64,000 nucleotides of DNA from Nevskiaceae bacterium (GTDB lineage Bacteria; Pseudomonadota; Gammaproteobacteria; Steroidobacterales; Steroidobacteraceae), in NCBI GenBank assembly GCA_024234075.1, contig JACKOV010000004.1, positions 248,001 to 312,000 of the forward strand, given 5' to 3'. Shown piece by piece: positions 59,806-64,000 of the stretch (positions within the stretch are counted from its first letter, which is position 1; each line of letters begins with the position of its first letter). The notes beneath the pieces were generated by a model. The model had not been told where the DNA came from. It did no database searches and was given only the letters and a program-made list of their open reading frames with translations. The position numbers were made by a program, and so were the translations under genes.

Positions 59806-60990
59806 GTGAACGCAGTGCTTTCCAGCCGCATCGGTCGCGTCAAGCCCTCCCCGACCCTGGTCGCCACCGCGCGTGCGGCAGAGCTGCGCGCCGCCGGCCA
59901 GGACATCGTCAGCCTGACGGCCGGGGAGCCCGATTTCGACACGCCTGCGCATATCGCCGAAGCCGGCATCGCCGCCATCCGCGCCGGACAGACCCGCTAC
60001 ACCGACGTCGGCGGCACACCCGCGCTCAAGGACGCGATCATCGCCAAGTTCGAGCACGACAACGATCTGCGCTATGCGCGCAACCAGGTCCTCGTCTCGA
60101 GCGGCGCCAAACAGACGATCTACAACCTCTGCATGGCGGTGCTCGATCCGGGCGACGAAGTCGTGATCCCGGCACCGTACTGGGTATCGTATCCCGACAT
60201 GGTCGGGCTCGCCGATGCCCGCCCGGTCATCGTGCCGACCGGCCCTGGACTGGGCTATCGCATGACGCCCGCGCAGCTCGAGGCAGCCATCACGCCACGC
60301 ACCCGGCTGCTGATCCTCTGCTCGCCGTCGAACCCCACGGGCGCCGCCTATTCGCGCGCGGACCTGGCCGCGCTCGGCGCCGTGCTGCGCCGCCATCCGC
60401 GCGTGCTGGTCTGCACCGACGACATGTACGAAAAGATCTGGTGGGCCGACGAGCCGTTCTCGACCATCGCCCAGGTCGTGCCCGAGCTGCAGGCGCGCAC
60501 TATCACGGTCAACGGCTGCTCCAAGGCTTACGCGATGACCGGCTGGCGCATCGGCTACTGCGGCGGCCCGCAAGAGATCATTGCCGCGATGGCCACCATC
60601 CAGGGTCAGTCGACCTCCAATCCCTGCAGCATCTCCCAGCAGGCCGCGCTCGCCGCCCTGCAGGGCGACCAGAGCTGCGTCGCGCAGATGTGCGAGGCTT
60701 ACCATGAGCGGCACGACCTCGTGGTCGCCGGTCTCAACGCGCTGCCGGGCATCCGTGTCCAGCCCGGCGCGGGCACGTTCTACGCCTTTGCCGACGTCAC
60801 CCAGGCCATGGACGCGCTGGGCCAAGCCAACGACGAGGCCTTCACTGATTTCCTGCTGACCCGTGCCGGTGTGGCCGTGGTCGCCGGCTCGGGCTTTGGT
60901 GCTCCGGGCCATGTCCGGATCTCGTTCGCGACCAGCCGCAGCCGGCTGGAGCAGGCGCTGCAGCGCATGGACGCTGCGCTAAAGCACTGA
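59806..60990 (+). CDS. Class I pyridoxal-phosphate aminotransferase (AspC/AatA type)
   Basis: 394 residues from a GTG at 59806. Fold type I: VSLTAGEPDFDTPAHIAEAG, YTDVGGTPALKDAII, CSPSNPTGAAYSRADLAAL, the PLP Lys in NGCSKAYAMTGWRIGYCGGP (SKAYAMTGWR) and the C-terminal substrate Arg in GHVRISFATSRSRLEQAL. This subgroup (I-gamma) includes aspartate and aspartate/prephenate aminotransferases. It makes aspartate or glutamate-linked amino acids; the exact substrate is inferred. Confidence 0.9.
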   Translation: MNAVLSSRIGRVKPSPTLVATARAAELRAAGQDIVSLTAGEPDFDTPAHIAEAGIAAIRAGQTRYTDVGGTPALKDAIIAKFEHDNDLRYARNQVLVSSGAKQTIYNLCMAVLDPGDEVVIPAPYWVSYPDMVGLADARPVIVPTGPGLGYRMTPAQLEAAITPRTRLLILCSPSNPTGAAYSRADLAALGAVLRRHPRVLVCTDDMYEKIWWADEPFSTIAQVVPELQARTITVNGCSKAYAMTGWRIGYCGGPQEIIAAMATIQGQSTSNPCSISQQAALAALQGDQSCVAQMCEAYHERHDLVVAGLNALPGIRVQPGAGTFYAFADVTQAMDALGQANDEAFTDFLLTRAGVAVVAGSGFGAPGHVRISFATSRSRLEQALQRMDAALKH

Positions 60991-61098
60991 ATGGGCGCCG
61001 GTTTGCCGCTTGCGGACCCCGGTCACGCTACGCTGCTCGAGGCTTGACGGCACCCCGTCCATTCCCGAGAATGCGCCGCTTCGTGCGCAGGCTTCCGT

Positions 61099-61174
61099 TC
61101 CCCGGTAGCTCAGTCGGTAGAGCGTCGGACTGTTAATCCGTTGGTCGTTGGTTCGAGTCCAACCCGGGGAGCCA
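61099..61174 (+). tRNA. tRNA-Asn (GTT anticodon)
   Basis: 76 bases including an encoded CCA. Acceptor TCCCCGG pairs with CCGGGGA, D arm GTAGCTCAGTCGGTAGAGC, anticodon arm CGGAC-TGTTAAT-CCGTTGG with GTT, T loop TTCGAGTC. It is 108 bases after the aminotransferase. The genes beyond it have the look of an accessory patch. I saw no duplicate of its 3' end downstream. Confidence 0.97.
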
Positions 61175-61360
61175 ATCAATACAGCCACTTGGGGGCGATC
61201 ACCCCAATCGTGAAACCTCCTAAGTAAGACATTGGTGAGACTGCGGCAGAGTTCTCGACCGATGCCGGGGATTTTCCTGATCGCTGCTCCGGTGGCAGCT
61301 CTCTGGGCAGCGCCCGTGAGTCCGCGTTCGAGCTTCACCAGGCGCCTCGATACGCTCGAG

Positions 61361-61872
61361 TCAGTCAAGCGCGCTCATGAAGCTGAGGCTGAGCTGATAC
61401 AGCTCCTTCACCGCGCCGGTACCGCCGAGCTTCGTACGGTCCTCGATCGCGGCGCGTACGTGCAATTGGCGCGGATCACCGCAGCCGTCGGGCCTGCGGT
61501 AGTTCTTCAGACCTTTCCCGTCCTGTCGAGCAAAACCTTCAGGCCGGTAACGAAGCCCGGCAAGCTGGCATCCTCATGTGCCATGGTGGCCAGCTCAACC
61601 CAGCCATCCAGGCGAGACTCCTCATGCGTCAATTGCTTACTCTTGGCATTCCAGAAGATGCGATGCTTCTGGCCGCCACGCTTCATATGCAATAGCCAGC
61701 TGCCGAACTCCCCAAGGGCGGCAAAGTAGTCTTTCACCTCATAACCACAGGCCGTACACACATCGCGCAGGGCTGGCTCAAAATGTACTGCTTCGGGCGG
61801 CTGCAGATCCTTGGACTTGTTTATGCTCTTGTCCGGTGATCCGCCGCGCCAGAATATCGGTTGTTCTGTCAT
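61361..61872 (-). pseudogene. Frameshifted orphan gene of unknown function
   Basis: An open frame 61507-61872 (121 residues, starting TEQPIFWRGGSPDKSINKSK) is interrupted near its end, but a neighbouring frame continues to a stop at 61361-61363 with coherent protein-like sequence: GKGLKNYRRPDG, PRQLHVRAAIEDRTKLGGTG, AVKELYQLSLSFMSALD. A single-base indel would join them into about 170 residues. The N-part has a CTACGYE segment and is rich in Trp, Lys and His, with lower G+C than the core genes. I do not recognise the family. It may be one broken gene or two short ones. Confidence 0.5.
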
Positions 61873-62084
61873 GTCTCTTGCTCCTTTGATCTGGTGTAGT
61901 GCTTCATCCTGTTTGGAACTTAAGCAGCCATTGACGCGAATGATCTTCTGCAGCCGGCAGGTGACGATCAGGCCCTGGTGATGCCGACGTGCCTGGCACC
62001 AAGTTCGGTCCAGCAGACAGGGAACCCGCCTGATGGATTGACTTCATCGATGATGGTGTCGTTTTCGACGGCCTGGACGATTGC
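61873..62084. other. Gap between the orphan gene and the IS66 remnant
   Basis: About 210 bases with no gene that I recognise and no clear promoter or terminator. G+C is lower than in the core genes. Confidence 0.3.
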
Positions 62085-62363
62085 CTAATCGAGTCGGATC
62101 AGCAGCGACAAGACGGCTTCGCCCTTTTGCCGCCGAAGCATAGGGTAGCAGCAGTTCTGATCGGCAGCGACGGCGACGCACCCGGCCGGCGGATCACGAC
62201 TGCCACCGGGCCGGTCATCGCGCACATAGGCCCGTAGTCGCCCCTTGCGCGTCTGGTCCCGGCCAGGTTCCAACACTGGCACCGGCGTGTCATCCCCTGC
62301 GCGCTGGTAGGCCCCTTCCTGCCGGCACAGCGGGCAGCGATCGGCGTACTTGGCGCTGATCAT
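62085..62363 (-). pseudogene. IS66-family transposase remnant
   Basis: The open frame (92 residues) is made of IS66 TnpC pieces: SAKYADRCPLCRQEGAYQRA, normally about 30-40 residues before the catalytic DDTPVPVL region, is joined directly to DDTPVPVLEPGRDQTRKGRL and RAYVRDDRPGGSRDPPAG. After that the sequence degenerates. So an internal deletion and loss of the C-terminal half are visible. The DDTPVPVL block contains the first catalytic Asp. It cannot make an active transposase. Confidence 0.75.
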
Positions 62364-62827
62364 CCGCCTGGCGCGCGAGAATCTCCCGCCACTGCTCCGC
62401 GCTGCGCCTCACCCGCCTCGATCCGGCCATGACCGCTTGCCTCGATGCTCACCCATGTTGGCCACGTCGTCGCGATGACAGAAGTTGGGAGGAACGCCGC
62501 GGGGTTACCGGCCACGGCGAGACGCCCGTGAGTCCTGCCGCCTTAACGAGATCGCGGAACTCCTTCGCTGGGACGGTCATGTGGGAATCCTTCTATCCGG
62601 TCGCTTCGACCGCCCGGGGAAGACCCACCCCCTGGTCGTAGCAGCCGCCTCCTTCATCGCCTCGAGTTCGGCAACCGCATCGCGTCCCGATAGCGCGGAC
62701 GTAGGGGCGGTCGTTTGTCCGGCCGCCATCACGGCCGTTCCCTGGCGCGCTCTCGGCCTCTGCGATGACGGTCGCGGCGGCGTCCATGCGGCTGACATCG
62801 CTGATCTTCACTGACAGGCGGGCACGT
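62364..62827. other. Decayed mobile-element region
   Basis: About 460 bases upstream of the TnpC fragment. On the minus strand a short RRSAEQWREILARQ segment (about 62361-62420) resembles the start of an IS66 accessory protein. The rest contains overlapping short frames with no family pattern. No terminal inverted repeats were identified. Confidence 0.4.
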
Positions 62828-63604
62828 TCAGCGAAGATACACGGCCTCGAAACGTGCCAGCGGTGCCATACGCGCACGGTTCAGCGTGAGATGGTCCTCG
62901 CTGAACGAATAACTGTCCGCGCTGCGCAGCGCCTCGTGAAAAGCCTTCTCCACATCCGTGCCTGACGGACAGGCCATCATGGTCGAGGCAATTTGTTCGA
63001 AGCTGATGCGGGCGGTGGCTTCGTTGATCTTGTACGAACCCGTGAAGCTATTGCAGCCACCGAAGCCGTTCACGCGCCCGTCTGCGGCTTTGAGGATCAG
63101 ATGCGGTTCGCGCTGCAGCGTCGGCACGGATCGGCCGTTCAGTTCGACCAGCTTCCAGTATTTCTCGGTGATGCCGTCGATGAGCTTGGTCAAGACATGG
63201 TTGTCCGGGAGAACGCCGGAAACGCGGGAGCCATCGAGCGCGAGGCGCGTGAGCCGGTTCTCGCCCACAAAATACTGCACGGGCTGCTGGCCCGCGAGCG
63301 TGATGGTATTGCCGGCATCATTCCATGTGAAGCGTCCCTGCTCCGAAAATGCCGGATCATTTTTGCCGCGATAGTGAGAATGCGTGCTGTAGGTGCCGTC
63401 ATCAGCCAGAATGACGACGGTCTCGATTCCCGCGCAGTCGGCGCAGGGCAGCACGCCGCGATACGCGCCGACCCAGTCGAGCGAGTTGCGCGCGTTGTGC
63501 GCGGGATCGGGTTGGACGGTGCCCGAAGGGCCGGCGACCAGCGTGCATCCCCCCACGGCCAGGGCCGCGACTACGATCAACCCGAAAGCGTAGCGTATAT
63601 TCAT
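62828..63604 (-). CDS. NlpE/META-domain lipoprotein
   Basis: 258 residues from ATG 63604 with GAGGT 8 bases upstream. Signal peptide with lipobox AVGGC (Cys20), so a lipoprotein. The N-domain has GAYRGVLPCADCAGIETVVI (C54, C57), the NlpE-type CxxC region, and TYSTHSHYRGKNDPAFSEQG; the C-domain is META/HslJ type: YWKLVELNGRSVP, GRVNGFGGCNSFTGSYKINE and ISFEQIASTMMACP. NlpE-type proteins sense envelope or copper stress; HslJ is linked to heat and novobiocin resistance. It is adjacent to mobile-element debris. Confidence 0.85.
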   Translation of the reverse strand: MNIRYAFGLIVVAALAVGGCTLVAGPSGTVQPDPAHNARNSLDWVGAYRGVLPCADCAGIETVVILADDGTYSTHSHYRGKNDPAFSEQGRFTWNDAGNTITLAGQQPVQYFVGENRLTRLALDGSRVSGVLPDNHVLTKLIDGITEKYWKLVELNGRSVPTLQREPHLILKAADGRVNGFGGCNSFTGSYKINEATARISFEQIASTMMACPSGTDVEKAFHEALRSADSYSFSEDHLTLNRARMAPLARFEAVYLR

Positions 63605-63795
63605 GGTGCTGAACCTCAGCGCTGATGTACGAACGCAACGTGCCGACCAGACAACCTGACAGGCTGATGAAGAAGTCATCATTGCCATGACGACAGGCAT
63701 CATCGGGCCATGATTCCAGGCAGACCAATCCCTGCCCGACCCATCCGCCGCGCTGGCTACAATCCGGGCAACAACGATCACCATCCGGGGCAACC

Positions 63796-64000
63796 ATGCA
63801 CGGTGTGCGCGCATCGAGTATAGCTATCCCGGCGGCATTCGATCCGCCGATCCACTCCCGTGTACAACAGCGCTGCACCCGGCTTGGGCAGCTGTTCGGC
63901 GCACTGCTGTCCACCATCCTGCTGATGGTACCGGCATGGGCGGACGAGGCTGCGACAGCACCGGCCACGAGGGTCAGCAACACCCCGCCAGCCGCTCCTG
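63796..64000 (+). CDS. N-terminal part of an exported protein (runs off the right edge)
   Basis: The first 68 codons from ATG 63796 are open to the end of the window. A hydrophobic segment LFGALLSTILLMVPAWA followed by DEAATAPATRVSNTPPAAP looks like a signal peptide and a low-complexity start of a mature protein. The family cannot be named from this piece. It is divergent from the lipoprotein gene, with about 190 bases between starts. Confidence 0.5.
   Translation, partial: MHGVRASSIAIPAAFDPPIHSRVQQRCTRLGQLFGALLSTILLMVPAWADEAATAPATRVSNTPPAAP

Noticed and set aside
58002..60707. 901-codon plus-strand frame opposite uvrB and into the aminotransferase
   Set aside because: Antisense to uvrB, then out of frame with the real aminotransferase; the translation is repetitive and Arg/His-rich.

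Overview
The window is about two-thirds G+C by eye, densely coded, and reads as a chromosomal segment of a free-living gammaproteobacterium. Three things support this: a polar-type flagellar cluster run by FleQ/sigma54 and sigma28 logic, the thrS-infC-rpmI-rplT-pheS-pheT-ihfA-merR order, and an azurin. Xanthomonadales/Nevskiales-like lineages fit best (a PilZ-like protein next to fleQ, FlgAMN order), but I cannot name a genus.

Positions 1-33476 are one flagellar region. Reading leftward on the minus strand from 31.5 kb it carries flgBCDEFGHIJ, flgKL, fliC, flaG-fliD-fliS-fliT-PilZ-like, a fleQ-like activator, a fleR-like activator, fliEFGHIJK, fliL-fliN-fliO-fliP-fliQ-fliR-flhB-flhA and the start of flhF, which runs off the left edge. 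flgA, flgM and flgN run the other way at 31.8-33.5 kb. By eye I find sigma54 -24/-12 sites before fliL, flgB, the fleR-like gene and flgA, and sigma28 sites (TCAA-N15-RCCGATA) before fliC, flgK and flgM. Three things are missing: fliM is absent between fliL and fliN, fleS is absent, and both activators lack an N-terminal signal-input domain.

Positions 33490-49422 are mixed metabolism: two FAD-linked oxidoreductases, a tandem universal stress protein, a membrane pseudokinase with TPR-like repeats, a CysQ-type phosphatase, a glutaryl-CoA dehydrogenase, a decayed IS630-type transposase, a class III CoA-transferase with an HMG-CoA-lyase-family enzyme, leuCD, azurin and a type B carboxylesterase. 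HMG-CoA lyase, CoA-transferase and LeuCD form one operon that could act on branched dicarboxylic acids.

Positions 49905-60990 are core information processing: tRNA-Pro, a MerR-type regulator, ihfA, pheT, pheS, rplT, rpmI, infC (AUU start), thrS, tRNA-Val, uvrB and a divergent class I aminotransferase. A strong terminator sits between tRNA-Val and thrS.

Positions 61099-64000 follow a tRNA-Asn and look like a small accessory patch: a frameshifted orphan gene, an IS66 remnant, an NlpE/META-type lipoprotein, and the start of an exported protein that runs off the right edge. I saw no CRISPR array, rRNA gene, intact insertion sequence or prophage.
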